This document shows positions 1-8,646 of a DNA stretch of 64,000 nt, piece by piece. Below the pieces are notes generated by a model. That model had not been told where the DNA came from and did not search any database. It saw only the letters and a program-made list of their open reading frames with translations. Position numbers and translations under genes: made by a program. Numbering within the stretch: the stretch's first letter is position 1; each line of letters opens with the position of its first letter. Source of the stretch: JAICJR01 sp963848495 (GTDB lineage: Bacteria > Actinomycetota > Thermoleophilia > Solirubrobacterales > Thermoleophilaceae); assembly GCA_963848495.1 (NCBI GenBank), contig CAWKDV010000003.1, positions 1-64,000 of the forward strand, given 5' to 3'.

Positions 1-582
1 CATGCCGAGCGCCTGCTGCGCGTCGTACTGGCGGCAGAGGAACCAGATCTCCTTCGCCTTCTTCAACCCGACCTGGTTGGCGAGCAGGCTCGCCCCGAAG
101 CCGCCGTCGAACGAGCCGACCTTGGGGCCCGTCTGGCCGAAGCGCGCGTTGTCGGCGGCGATCGTGAGGTCGCAGACCACGTGCAGCACGTGGCCGCCGC
201 CCACCGCGTAGCCCGCCACCATCGCCACGATCGGCTTGGGCAGGCGGCGCATCTGCACGTGCAGGTCGGTGACGTGGAAGCGACCGACCTGCTGGCCCTG
301 GCCGACGTAGCCGGTGTCGCCGCGCACGCGCTGGTCGCCGCCCGAGCAGAACGCGAGCGGGCCCTCGCCGGTCAGGACGATCACGCCCACGGAGGTGTCC
401 TCGCGGGCGCGCTCGAAGGCGTCGGAGAGCTCGATGACGGTCTCCGGGCGGAACGCGTTGCGCACCTCCGGCCGGGCGATCGTGATCTTCGCGATGCCCT
501 CCGCCAGCTCGTACCTGATGTCCTCGTACTCGGCCCCCGGCTGCCAGTCGAGGGCCGGTTCGATTCGCTGCTCTACCGCCAC
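1..582 (-). CDS. menB: 1,4-dihydroxy-2-naphthoyl-CoA synthase (MenB), C-terminus cut by window edge
   Basis: Crotonase-fold enzyme that closes the second ring of o-succinylbenzoyl-CoA in menaquinone synthesis. 194 codons are present of a family length near 280-300; the frame runs off the window start. Visible are the oxyanion-hole motif FCSGGDQ, then GYAVGGGHVLH and GQTGPKVGSFDGG, all typical of MenB rather than generic enoyl-CoA hydratases. The GTG start at 582 has an AAAGG ribosome site about 6 bases upstream. The gene is divergent from menE, the preceding step of the same pathway, which supports the call. Function known for the family; identity inferred from motifs. Confidence 0.93.
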   Translation of the reverse strand, partial: MAVEQRIEPALDWQPGAEYEDIRYELAEGIAKITIARPEVRNAFRPETVIELSDAFERAREDTSVGVIVLTGEGPLAFCSGGDQRVRGDTGYVGQGQQVGRFHVTDLHVQMRRLPKPIVAMVAGYAVGGGHVLHVVCDLTIAADNARFGQTGPKVGSFDGGFGASLLANQVGLKKAKEIWFLCRQYDAQQALGM

Positions 583-611
583 ATGCCGCCTTTCGCTGGT
601 TGCTGGCGGCC

Positions 612-618
612 TACGATA
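612..618. promoter_or_regulatory. shared divergent -10 region between menB and menE
   Basis: The bases TACGATA read TACGAT on the plus strand and TATCGTA on the minus strand, so one site can serve as -10 for both genes. It lies 7 bases before the TTG at 625 (menE) and about 30 bases before the menB GTG. Inferred from sequence only. Confidence 0.45.
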
Positions 619-624
619 GATCGC

Positions 625-1944
625 TTGGAGGGTTGGCTGGAGCAACGGGCGCGCACCCACGCGGAGCGCGCGGCGTTGGTCGACGCTGCCGGGAGCGTCA
701 CCTATGCCGAGCTGCGGGCCGCGGCGGTCCGCACCGCGCGGCGCCTGGCCGCGCTCGGCGTGGGGGAGGGCGACCGCGTGGCCACCACGCTGCCGCCGGG
801 CCGCACGTTCGCCGAGCTGCTGCACGCGCTGCCGCTGCTGGGCGCCGCGCTGGTGCCGCTCAACACGCGTCTCACCGCCGCCGAGCGCGCCTGGCAGCTC
901 GAGCACTGCGCGGCGCGGATCCGCGTGGAGGAGCCGCTTGACGGCGACGAGGCGGACGTCGCACCCCGCCCGCTCGACCCGGAGGCCGAATGGGCGCTGC
1001 TGTTCACCTCCGGCACCAGCGGCACGCCGCGGGCGGTGTCGCTCTCGCACGCGAACTTCGCGGCCAGCGCCTTCTCCTCGGCCTGGAACCTGGGCGTCGA
1101 CCCGGACGACCGCTGGCTCTGCGTGCTGCCGCTCTTCCACGTCGGCGGCCTCTCGATCCTCACCCGCTCGGCGGTCTACGGCACCACCGCCGTGATCCAC
1201 GAGTCGTTCGATGCCGAGCGGGTGCGCGACGCCCTCGAGGCGGGCGAGGTCACGCTGGCGTCGCTGGTGCCCACGATGCTGCGCCGGCTGGTGGACGCCG
1301 GCCTCGAGCGCGCGCCCGCGCTGCGAGCCGCACTGCTCGGCGGCGGCCCCGTGCCGCACGACCTGCTCGACTGGGCGGGCGAGCGCGGGCTGCCCCTGCT
1401 CCAGACCTACGGCATGACCGAGACCTGCTCGCAGATCGCCACGCTCGGCGCCGCCGAGGCGGCGGCAATGACCGGCTCGGCCGGCCGGCCGCTGCCGGGG
1501 GTCGAGCTGTCCGTCTCGGAGGATGGCGAGATCCTCGTGCGCGGGCCGATGGTGTCCCGCGGCGCCCTCGCCGGCGACGGCTGGCTCCACACCGGCGACT
1601 GCGGCCGGCTTGACGACGAGGGCTACCTCTGGGTCGAGGGGCGGCGGGGGGACGTGATCGTCACGGGCGGCGAGAACGTCGCCTGCGCCGAGGTGGAGCG
1701 CGTGCTCGAGCTGCACCCCGCGGTGGTGGAGGCGGCGGTCGTGGGAGCGCCCGACCCGGAGTGGGGCGAGCTCGTCACCGCCTACGTGGTGCTCTCGAAC
1801 GGGGTCGCAGACGACGAGCTGGTCGCGCACTGCCGCGACCACCTCGCCGCCTACAAGACCCCGCGCCGGCTCCACCGCGTCAGCGAGCTGCCGCGGAACG
1901 CGGCAGGCAAGCTGATGCGGGGGCGCCTCCCAGCTAGGTCGTGA
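625..1944 (+). CDS. menE: o-succinylbenzoate-CoA ligase (MenE)
   Basis: ANL-superfamily ligase that activates o-succinylbenzoate with ATP and CoA, supplying the substrate of the neighbouring MenB. The phosphate loop reads LLFTSGTSGTPR, followed by LPLFHVGGLS, the core QTYGMTETCSQ and the hinge GRRGDVIVTGGENV, with the C-terminal lysine in RNAAGKLMRG. Length is about 439 residues, usual for MenE. I place the start at TTG 625, because a -10 box TACGAT sits 7 bases upstream as in many genes here. An in-frame ATG at 583 is possible but would abut the menB start with no ribosome site. The 3' end overlaps the convergent lipoprotein gene by 11 bases. Confidence 0.88.
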   Translation: MEGWLEQRARTHAERAALVDAAGSVTYAELRAAAVRTARRLAALGVGEGDRVATTLPPGRTFAELLHALPLLGAALVPLNTRLTAAERAWQLEHCAARIRVEEPLDGDEADVAPRPLDPEAEWALLFTSGTSGTPRAVSLSHANFAASAFSSAWNLGVDPDDRWLCVLPLFHVGGLSILTRSAVYGTTAVIHESFDAERVRDALEAGEVTLASLVPTMLRRLVDAGLERAPALRAALLGGGPVPHDLLDWAGERGLPLLQTYGMTETCSQIATLGAAEAAAMTGSAGRPLPGVELSVSEDGEILVRGPMVSRGALAGDGWLHTGDCGRLDDEGYLWVEGRRGDVIVTGGENVACAEVERVLELHPAVVEAAVVGAPDPEWGELVTAYVVLSNGVADDELVAHCRDHLAAYKTPRRLHRVSELPRNAAGKLMRGRLPARS

Positions 1945-2548
1945 AGCTCGACACGGCCTGCTCCAGCTGAGGCGCGAGCGCGGGCCAGGCCGCCGGCTCG
2001 GCGGCGCCTACCACCACCGTCGTGGCGTGCGCGCCGTGCACGATGCAGGCGATCTCCTTGTAGCGGTCGGAGATCGTCTTGTAGCTGTCGATCACGCACG
2101 AGCCGCTGCCGCTGCGGAAGTGGAGCCCGCCGGCGGCTGCGAGGCGCCGCACCGCGCGGTCGCCCTCCTCGTGATTGTGTGCGGGCCGGAAGCTCGCCCA
2201 GTTGGCGAGCGTCTCGGCGCCCGACCGCGGCGTCGCGTTCAGGTAGCCGCGGATCCGGCCTGAGGGCCCGCGCAGCGCCAGCGACACCGTGCCGGGATCG
2301 GTCTGGATCGCCCGCCAGCCGGGCGGATAGGCAAGCGTGGCCTGTCCCGATGGCAGGCGGGCGATGGTCCAGTTCGAGGGCGGACCGGCCGGGCGCAGCC
2401 AGGCGAACGCGCCCTGCTGCGGGTGCGAGGCGCCGGTGCTGCTCATGCCACCGCCGCCGCCACAGGCGGCGACGGCGACCAGCACGAGCAGGCCGAGCGC
2501 GGCACCGGCGAGCCGCCTAGATGTTCCCGTCGCCGTCACTCGGTCCAC
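1934..2548 (-). CDS. putative lipoprotein of unknown function
   Basis: 204 residues. The N-terminus has a basic stretch, a hydrophobic run and a lipobox ending in VAVAAC followed by a glycine run, so export and lipid anchoring at the outer face of the membrane are expected. The mature part shows no domain I recognise; it has two cysteines near SGSCVIDSY and EIACIVHG that could form a disulfide. It is the last gene of a three-gene minus-strand cluster of small exported proteins. The ATG at 2548 overlaps the upstream gene by 32 bases; a GTG at 2539 with GGTGG upstream is an alternative start. Confidence 0.6.
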   Translation of the reverse strand: MDRVTATGTSRRLAGAALGLLVLVAVAACGGGGGMSSTGASHPQQGAFAWLRPAGPPSNWTIARLPSGQATLAYPPGWRAIQTDPGTVSLALRGPSGRIRGYLNATPRSGAETLANWASFRPAHNHEEGDRAVRRLAAAGGLHFRSGSGSCVIDSYKTISDRYKEIACIVHGAHATTVVVGAAEPAAWPALAPQLEQAVSSFTT

Positions 2549-2885
2549 CGTTGTTGTCGGCGTCGTGATCGCCGCCGTTGTTCTGGGGGATCCCGGACGC
2601 CGGCTTGGGCTTGCTGGTGGTCTTCGGCGGAGCGGCCACGGTGGTCTTGGCCGGTGCCGCCGCGGTCGTGTGGACCACGGCCGCCGAGGTCGTGTGATGC
2701 GTCCTCGACGTGTGCGTCGTGGTCTGCGCGGTCGAGGTGGTCGGCGCAGCGGTCGTCGTGGTCTGTGCCGAGCCGGCCGCCGATGCGTTCGACGACTTGT
2801 GCGAGCTGCCGCCGCAGGCCGCCACCAGCAGGGCGGCGGCGGCCATCAGCGCGGCCAGCGAGGTTGTCATTCGCGCGCGGGTCAT
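2517..2885 (-). CDS. Thr/Ala-rich lipoprotein with Asp/Asn/Gly C-terminal tail
   Basis: 122 residues: MTRARM start, hydrophobic segment, lipobox LVAAC followed by GGSS, then a long low-complexity Thr/Ala/His/Lys linker, and a C-terminal tail GDHDADNNGGPSDGDGNI. The tail is nearly identical to that of the upstream neighbour. The acidic DxDxNxG-like spacing resembles calcium-binding loops, but this is only a resemblance. The ATG overlaps the stop of the upstream gene in the form TGATG, so translation is probably coupled. Function unknown; likely a surface-anchored structural or metal-binding protein. Confidence 0.6.
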   Translation of the reverse strand: MTRARMTTSLAALMAAAALLVAACGGSSHKSSNASAAGSAQTTTTAAPTTSTAQTTTHTSRTHHTTSAAVVHTTAAAPAKTTVAAPPKTTSKPKPASGIPQNNGGDHDADNNGGPSDGDGNI

Positions 2886-2960
2886 CAGATGTTCCCGTCG
2901 CCGTCGCTGGGGCCGCCGTTGTTGTCGGCGTCGTGGTCCCCGCCGTTGTGCTGCGGGATG
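2517..2960. repeat. direct repeat of about 70 bp encoding the shared C-terminal tail
   Basis: Bases about 2520-2590 and 2888-2958 are near-identical, differing at a handful of positions mostly at codon third bases. They encode the same ~21-residue tail at the ends of two adjacent exported proteins, so the duplication seems under protein-level selection. Confidence 0.75.
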
Positions 2961-3103
2961 CGGCTCTTGTGATGCTTCTTGTGGTGGCGCTTGTGATGCG
3001 CCGAGCTGTGTGCTTGCGGCGGGCCGGCCTGGGCCACGCCACCCGCCGCGAGAGCGACGACTGCCATGGCCGCGGCGACAGCCGCAACGATCCTGCCTGT
3101 CAT
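2885..3103 (-). CDS. small secreted His/Lys-rich protein with Asp/Asn/Gly C-terminal tail
   Basis: 72 residues. The ATG at 3103 has an excellent AAGGAG ribosome site. The first 28 residues form a signal peptide (hydrophobic VAAVAAAMAVVALAAG, cleavage near VAQA). The mature chain is very short: a HHKRHHKKHHK cluster and then the tail GGDHDADNNGGPSDGDGNI shared with the next gene. No family recognised. The combination of a histidine cluster and an acidic tail could bind metal, which is inference. First gene of the three-gene exported-protein cluster. Confidence 0.62.
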   Translation of the reverse strand: MTGRIVAAVAAAMAVVALAAGGVAQAGPPQAHSSAHHKRHHKKHHKSRIPQHNGGDHDADNNGGPSDGDGNI

Positions 3104-3124
3104 TGAGAGGTCTCCTTCTAAGGG

Positions 3125-3145
3125 GTGTGTTGCCTTCCAACACAC
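3125..3145. promoter_or_regulatory. inverted repeat upstream of the exported-protein cluster
   Basis: GTGTGTTG (3125-3132), 5-base loop, CAACACAC (3138-3145): a perfect 8-bp inverted repeat 22 bases before the start at 3103. It could be an operator or a 5' UTR hairpin protecting the message; the sequence does not decide. Confidence 0.45.
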
Positions 3146-3198
3146 AAGACGCGCAACCCCGAGCCGCCCTTCCCAGCAAAAGGCCGCTTTAGGAATGC

Positions 3199-4074
3199 TT
3201 AACGGGCGAGTGCGCCGGCCAGGCCCTCAGCGAAGCGGCGCAACGTCGAGCCGTCCGCCTCGCCGTGGTCCGGGTTCAGCTCCGTGACGGTCAGCGCGCT
3301 CAGCTTGTCGCTCCGTGCGAGCACCCTCAGGGCCCGCAGCGCGCTGTCGAGCGCCAGGCCGATGTTGCGGTCGCGCGCCTCCGACAGCGGGGCGTCCACG
3401 AAGTCGACCACGTCCACGTCGAAGTGGAGGACGAAGCGCTCGCAGCGCGCCTCGATCAGCTCGAGCGCCGCGGTGGCCCGGCCCTCGGGGTCGCGCGCCA
3501 CCTCTTCGAGGGGCACGCGGTCGAGCCCCAGCCGCTCGATCGCCTCGCGCTCGCGCGCTGTCGCCTCGTCCTCGAGGTGGGAGAAGAGGACCACACGCTC
3601 GTGTTCCACCACTGGGAGCGCCGAGGACAGCTCGTGCTCGCCGCCGTCCTCGCGCAGGAGGTGGGCGACGCCCATCCAGTCGAGCGCGCCCGCCGGGACG
3701 GAGCGCGGCACGTTCAGGTCGGCGTGCATGTCGAAGTAGAGAAGGCCGAGTCCGTCGGGCGCCTGGCCCGCCAGCGTGCCGAGCCCCACGGTGCAGTCGC
3801 CGCCCAGTACCAGCGCCGGTGGGGTGAGCAGGCGGACGCGCTCGGCCGTCTCCCGCACCGTCGCGGTCACCGCGACGAGGTTCTGGGCGTAGGGCCGGTC
3901 GCGGTCGGCGCTCCAGCGGCGCACGGGAGAGTCCCCATGGTCGTCCACCGCCAGGCCGTGCTCCCGCAGCAGGTCGACCAGCCCCGCCTCGCGCAGTGCC
4001 ACGGGCGCCTTCTCCTGCCCTGGGGCGAACGCGCCCATGCTGCTCGGGACTCCGATGAGCGAAAGCGACTCCAT
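3199..4074 (-). CDS. arginase/agmatinase-family (ureohydrolase) protein
   Basis: 291 residues, normal length for the ureohydrolase superfamily, which hydrolyses guanidino or formimino groups with a binuclear Mn centre. Metal-binding motifs are visible: GGDCTVG at about 91-97 (the usual GGDH has Cys for His here), DMHAD at 115-119 and HFDVDVVDF at 217-225 with Asp219, 221 and 224; ELNPDH follows near 268. The substrate cannot be told from sequence; the His to Cys change argues for an arginase-like relative rather than classical arginase. A minus-strand TATAAC lies 13 bases before the ATG. Confidence 0.82.
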   Translation of the reverse strand: MESLSLIGVPSSMGAFAPGQEKAPVALREAGLVDLLREHGLAVDDHGDSPVRRWSADRDRPYAQNLVAVTATVRETAERVRLLTPPALVLGGDCTVGLGTLAGQAPDGLGLLYFDMHADLNVPRSVPAGALDWMGVAHLLREDGGEHELSSALPVVEHERVVLFSHLEDEATAREREAIERLGLDRVPLEEVARDPEGRATAALELIEARCERFVLHFDVDVVDFVDAPLSEARDRNIGLALDSALRALRVLARSDKLSALTVTELNPDHGEADGSTLRRFAEGLAGALAR

Positions 4075-4115
4075 AACCTGTCAAGGCGTTATACCAGTTA
4101 CGACACCGGAATGGC

Positions 4116-4121
4116 TAGAGT
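4116..4121 (+). promoter_or_regulatory. -10 box TAGAGT for leaderless ilvC
   Basis: TAGAGT lies 8 bases before the GTG at 4130, so transcription should begin at or next to the start codon. No Shine-Dalgarno sequence precedes the gene. Confidence 0.6.
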
Positions 4122-4129
4122 GCCGCGCC

Positions 4130-5119
<990 letters not shown>

Positions 5120-5171
5120 TCCTGGAGATCTGTGATCCGGCGGGTCGCTTCGCTATCTTCAGCCCCTGCCC

Positions 5172-6362
5172 ATGAGCGATCCCTTCCTCAAGGACTACCT
5201 CATGACGGCGGGCCCCACGCCCCTGCCGCCGGCCGTGTCCCAGGTCATGGCCGAGCCCATGCTCTACCACCGCGCGCCCGCGTTCGTGGAGATCTACGCG
5301 CGCTGCCTGGAGCGGCTCAAGCAGGTCTTCCAGACCGAGAACGACGTGCTGGCGTTCAGCGCCTCGGGCTCCGGGGCCATGGAGTCCGCGGTGGCCAACC
5401 TCGTGCGGCCGGGTGAGCCGGCGCTGGCGGTCTCCTGCGGCAAGTTCGGCGAGCGCTGGGCGGATCTCTGCGATGCCTACGGCGCCCGCACGATCCACCA
5501 CCAGGTCGAGTGGGGCACCAAGATCGAGCCGGCCGAGCTCGACCGCGTGCTGAGCGAGGCCGGCGAGCCCGTTCCGGTCGTGTTCACCACCTACTCGGAG
5601 ACCTCGACGGGCGTTGTCAACGACATCCAGGGCCTCGCCGAGGTCGCCCACCGCCACGGCGCGCTGCTCGCCATCGACGCCGTGTCGGCGCTCGGCGCGA
5701 TTCCGGTCAACCAGGATGCCTGGAACATCGACGTGGTCGTCACCGGCTCGCAGAAGGCGCTGATGTGCCCGCCGGGGCTGGCGTTCGCCAGCCCCAACGA
5801 GGCGGCGCTCGCGCGGGCGGCCGAGTCGCCCGGCCGCAGGCACTACTTCGACTGGGGCCTGACCGTGAAGGGCCAGCGCAAGGACCCGCCGGACAGTCCG
5901 TTCACCCCGGCCGTGGGCCTGTTCATGGCACTCGACGTCGCGCTCGAGCTGATCCTCGAGGTCGAGGGCCTCGATCACGTCTTCGAGCGCCACGCCCTGC
6001 TCGGCCGCGCCACCCGCGAGGCCGTGAAGGCGCTCGACCTCGAGCTGTTCGGCCCGGAGGACGAGCGGGCGAACGTGGTCACCGCGATGAAGGTGCCGGA
6101 CGGCGTGGACGGCGGCAAGGTGCCCAAGCTGATGCGCGACAAGTACCGCATCACGGTCGCCGGCGGCCAGAGCCAGCTCAAGGGCAAGATCGTCCGGATC
6201 GCCCACTGCGGCTACTTCGGAGCCTTCGACATCCTCACCGCCATCGGCGCGCTCGAGATGGCGCTCACCGAGCTCGGCCACGAGCTCGAGCTGGGCGCCG
6301 GCGTGGCCGCGGCGCAGCGGATCTTCCTCGAGGCGGGCGTGCCCGCCGCGACGCCCGCGTGA
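5172..6362 (+). CDS. class V PLP-dependent aminotransferase, probable phosphoserine aminotransferase
   Basis: 396 residues. PLP is expected on Lys195 in VVTGSQKALMCPPG; AIDAVSALGA carries the cofactor aspartate. This branch includes alanine-glyoxylate and serine-pyruvate transaminases and the archaeal-type phosphoserine transaminase. The stop codon overlaps the serA start (GTGA), so the two are co-translated. Because serA makes 3-phosphohydroxypyruvate, the simplest role is the second step of serine synthesis. That is inference from context; serine-glyoxylate activity is the alternative. A TATCTT -10-like box lies 12 bases before the ATG. Confidence 0.82.
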   Translation: MSDPFLKDYLMTAGPTPLPPAVSQVMAEPMLYHRAPAFVEIYARCLERLKQVFQTENDVLAFSASGSGAMESAVANLVRPGEPALAVSCGKFGERWADLCDAYGARTIHHQVEWGTKIEPAELDRVLSEAGEPVPVVFTTYSETSTGVVNDIQGLAEVAHRHGALLAIDAVSALGAIPVNQDAWNIDVVVTGSQKALMCPPGLAFASPNEAALARAAESPGRRHYFDWGLTVKGQRKDPPDSPFTPAVGLFMALDVALELILEVEGLDHVFERHALLGRATREAVKALDLELFGPEDERANVVTAMKVPDGVDGGKVPKLMRDKYRITVAGGQSQLKGKIVRIAHCGYFGAFDILTAIGALEMALTELGHELELGAGVAAAQRIFLEAGVPAATPA

Positions 6363-7957
6363 ACGACAGCTACCGGGTCCTCGTCAAGGAGAAGATCGCC
6401 GACTCCGGCGTGGAGCTCCTGCGCGAGCGCTTCCAGGTCGACCTCGGCGTGGACTGGGAGGACGGCGAGCTGGCGGAGCGGATCGGCGACTACGACGCGA
6501 TCCTGATCCGCTCGGCCACGAAGCTCACGGCGGACCTGATCGAGAAGGGCAGCCGCCTGAAGGTGATCGGCCGGGCGGGCGTGGGCGTGGACAACGTCGA
6601 CGTGCCGGCCGCCACCAAGCGCGGCATCATCGTGGCCAACGCGCCCGAGGCCAACACCATCGCGGCGGCGGAGCACACGATGGCGCTGCTGCTGGCGCTC
6701 TGCCGCAACATCCCGCAGGCGCACGCCTCGCTCGTCAGCGGCAAGTGGGAGCGCTCCAAGTTCGGCGGCATGGAGGTCTACGAGAAGACGCTCGGCATCC
6801 TCGGCTTCGGCCGCATCGGCACGCTGGTGGCCGAGCGCGCCAAGGCGTTCGGCATGCACGTGATCGCGTTCGACCCGTTCGTGGCCGGCGAGCGCTACCG
6901 CGAGCTCGGCGTGGAGAAGGCCGAGACCTCGGACGACGTCTACGCCAAGGCCGACATCATCACCCTGCACCTGCCGAAGACGCCCGACACCGCCGGCTGG
7001 CTGAACGACGAGGCCTTCGCCAAGATGCGCGACGGCGTGCGGATCATCAACGTCGCGCGCGGCGAGTTGATCGACCACGAGGCGCTCCAGCGCGCGCTCG
7101 AGTCCGGCAAGGTCGCGGGCGCGGCGCTCGACGTCTTCCCGGAGGAGCCGATCACCGAGCACCCGCTGTTCGGCATGGACGGTGTGATCGTCACCCCGCA
7201 CCTGGGCGCCTCCACGGCGGAGGCGCAGGACCGCGCCGGCGTGATCACCGCCGAACAGGTGGTGGCGGCGCTCGAGGGCGGCCTCGTGACCAACGCGGTC
7301 AACATCCCGCGCCTGAGCGCCGAGGACATGGAGCAGCTCGGCCCGCTGATGCCGCTCTGCACGAAGCTCGGCAAGCTGGCGATGGCGCTGGGGGAGGCCT
7401 CCTCGGTCGACCGCATCCAGATCCGCTACGAGGGCCGCCTCGCGGACTTCGACACCCGCCTGCTCACGGTCGCGGTGCTGAACGGCGTGCTCCAGGGCCA
7501 CACCGAGGAGCCGGTGAACGTGGTCAACGCCCACACGCTGGCCGAGGAGCGCGGGATCGTGGTGGCCGAGCAGAAGGAGCCGGAGACAACGGACTTCAAC
7601 GAGCTGGTCTGCGTCGAGGTGGTCTCGGACCACGGCTCGAGCTCGGTGGCCGGCACCGGCTTCGGCCCTCGCCAGGTGCCGCATCTCGTGTCGGTCTACG
7701 GCCAGAGCTTCAACATGGAGATGGCCGACCACTTCGCGTTCTTCCGCTACGTGGACCAGCCGGGAATGATCGGGCGCGTGGGGGAGGCCTTCGGCCGCCA
7801 CGGCGTGAACATCCACTCGGCCGCGGTGGGGGCCGAGGAGGATGCCGCCGAGGCCGTGATGGCGATCACCACCGATGCCCCGGTGCCGCACGAGGTGATC
7901 GAGGAGATCAAGGCCGGCGCGGACTTCCGCGAGGGCCGCGCGGTGAGCCTGGTCTAG
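6359..7957 (+). CDS. serA: D-3-phosphoglycerate dehydrogenase
   Basis: 532 residues, the long SerA type. Order: NAD-binding dehydrogenase domain with GILGFGRIGTLVA (Rossmann loop), active-site Arg in INVARGELID and the His in VTPHLGASTAEAQ; then the ASB domain; then a C-terminal ACT domain starting near DHFAFFRYVDQPGMIG, the usual site of serine feedback inhibition. The GTG start overlaps the upstream aminotransferase stop by 4 bases. Catalyses NAD-dependent oxidation of 3-phosphoglycerate, the first step of serine synthesis. Confidence 0.96.
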   Translation: MNDSYRVLVKEKIADSGVELLRERFQVDLGVDWEDGELAERIGDYDAILIRSATKLTADLIEKGSRLKVIGRAGVGVDNVDVPAATKRGIIVANAPEANTIAAAEHTMALLLALCRNIPQAHASLVSGKWERSKFGGMEVYEKTLGILGFGRIGTLVAERAKAFGMHVIAFDPFVAGERYRELGVEKAETSDDVYAKADIITLHLPKTPDTAGWLNDEAFAKMRDGVRIINVARGELIDHEALQRALESGKVAGAALDVFPEEPITEHPLFGMDGVIVTPHLGASTAEAQDRAGVITAEQVVAALEGGLVTNAVNIPRLSAEDMEQLGPLMPLCTKLGKLAMALGEASSVDRIQIRYEGRLADFDTRLLTVAVLNGVLQGHTEEPVNVVNAHTLAEERGIVVAEQKEPETTDFNELVCVEVVSDHGSSSVAGTGFGPRQVPHLVSVYGQSFNMEMADHFAFFRYVDQPGMIGRVGEAFGRHGVNIHSAAVGAEEDAAEAVMAITTDAPVPHEVIEEIKAGADFREGRAVSLV

Positions 7958-8027
7958 ATAGGTCCTGACATTCGGTCCGCTCTCGCGTTTTAGGGACGCG
8001 TAGCCCTTCAACGCAAGGAGCAGACCC

Positions 8028-8567
8028 TTGAAGATTCCGTTCCAGCACGTCGCCGTAGCGGCCGGCGTTCTCGCGTTCGCCGGTGCCGGCACAGCGCTCG
8101 CGCACGGCGACGGCCACGGCAACGACCACAAGTGGGGCCCGACGGGCTCCAGCGGTCCCAGCGGTCCCAGCGGTCCCACGGGGCCGTCCGGTGACCACAA
8201 GCAGCACCGGGGCCATCACGGCAACCACAAGCACTTCAGGTTCCACAGGAGGCACAAGGCGAACTACGTCTTCTCCGGCACCTGGACCTCGGCCGACAGC
8301 AGCGTGTCGGTCACCGGCGGCAACGCCAAGGTCCGCAAGGCCGGTTTCGTGGGCCAGAGCGTGAAGTTCGACACGACCAAGACCCACGTTCTCGTGTTCG
8401 ACACGAACGGCGACAGCGACACGACGCTCGCCGACGTGAAGGACGGCGACACGGTGCTGGTCCTGGCGCGGCTACCCAAGGACGGGTCGGCCACGCAGCC
8501 ATTCCAAGCCGCGAAGCTGCTCGACGCGACCAACCTGCCGTCATTCGGCGGCGGTTGGGAAGGCTGA
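8028..8567 (+). CDS. exported protein with collagen-like Gly-X-Y segment
   Basis: 179 residues from a TTG start with AAGGAG 8 bases upstream. Signal peptide of about 25 residues (VAVAAGVLAFAGAGTALA, cleavage before HGDG). Then a His-rich region, a run of Gly-Pro-Ser/Thr triplets (GPSGPSGPTGPSG) encoded by 9-bp repeats at 8154-8180, a second His/Lys-rich region, and a C-terminal beta-rich domain of about 95 residues (from NYVFSGTWT) that may resemble DUF5666-type domains. Function unknown; probably an envelope or secreted protein. It sits just before an ECF sigma factor gene, which might control it. Confidence 0.65.
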   Translation: MKIPFQHVAVAAGVLAFAGAGTALAHGDGHGNDHKWGPTGSSGPSGPSGPTGPSGDHKQHRGHHGNHKHFRFHRRHKANYVFSGTWTSADSSVSVTGGNAKVRKAGFVGQSVKFDTTKTHVLVFDTNGDSDTTLADVKDGDTVLVLARLPKDGSATQPFQAAKLLDATNLPSFGGGWEG

Positions 8568-8586
8568 GCAGCTCGTTTGAGGGTCA

Positions 8587-8632
8587 GGCGGATGGCTCCT
8601 CGGGTGCCTGACGAGGGGCCATCCGCCCTTTT
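8587..8632 (+). terminator. intrinsic terminator after the collagen-like gene
   Basis: 16-bp stem (8587-8602 with 8612-8627, one mismatch), 9-base loop, followed by CTTTT. It closes the collagen-like gene 20 bases after its stop. Confidence 0.75.
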
Positions 8633-8646
8633 GAGATCCCGCCCGG

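Noticed and set aside
6212..8200. A 600-codon open frame on the minus strand opposite serA, and similar long frames opposite many genes
   Set aside because: High GC keeps the opposite and shifted frames open. The translations are rich in Arg, His and Ala, show no family motif and lie on strongly conserved genes.
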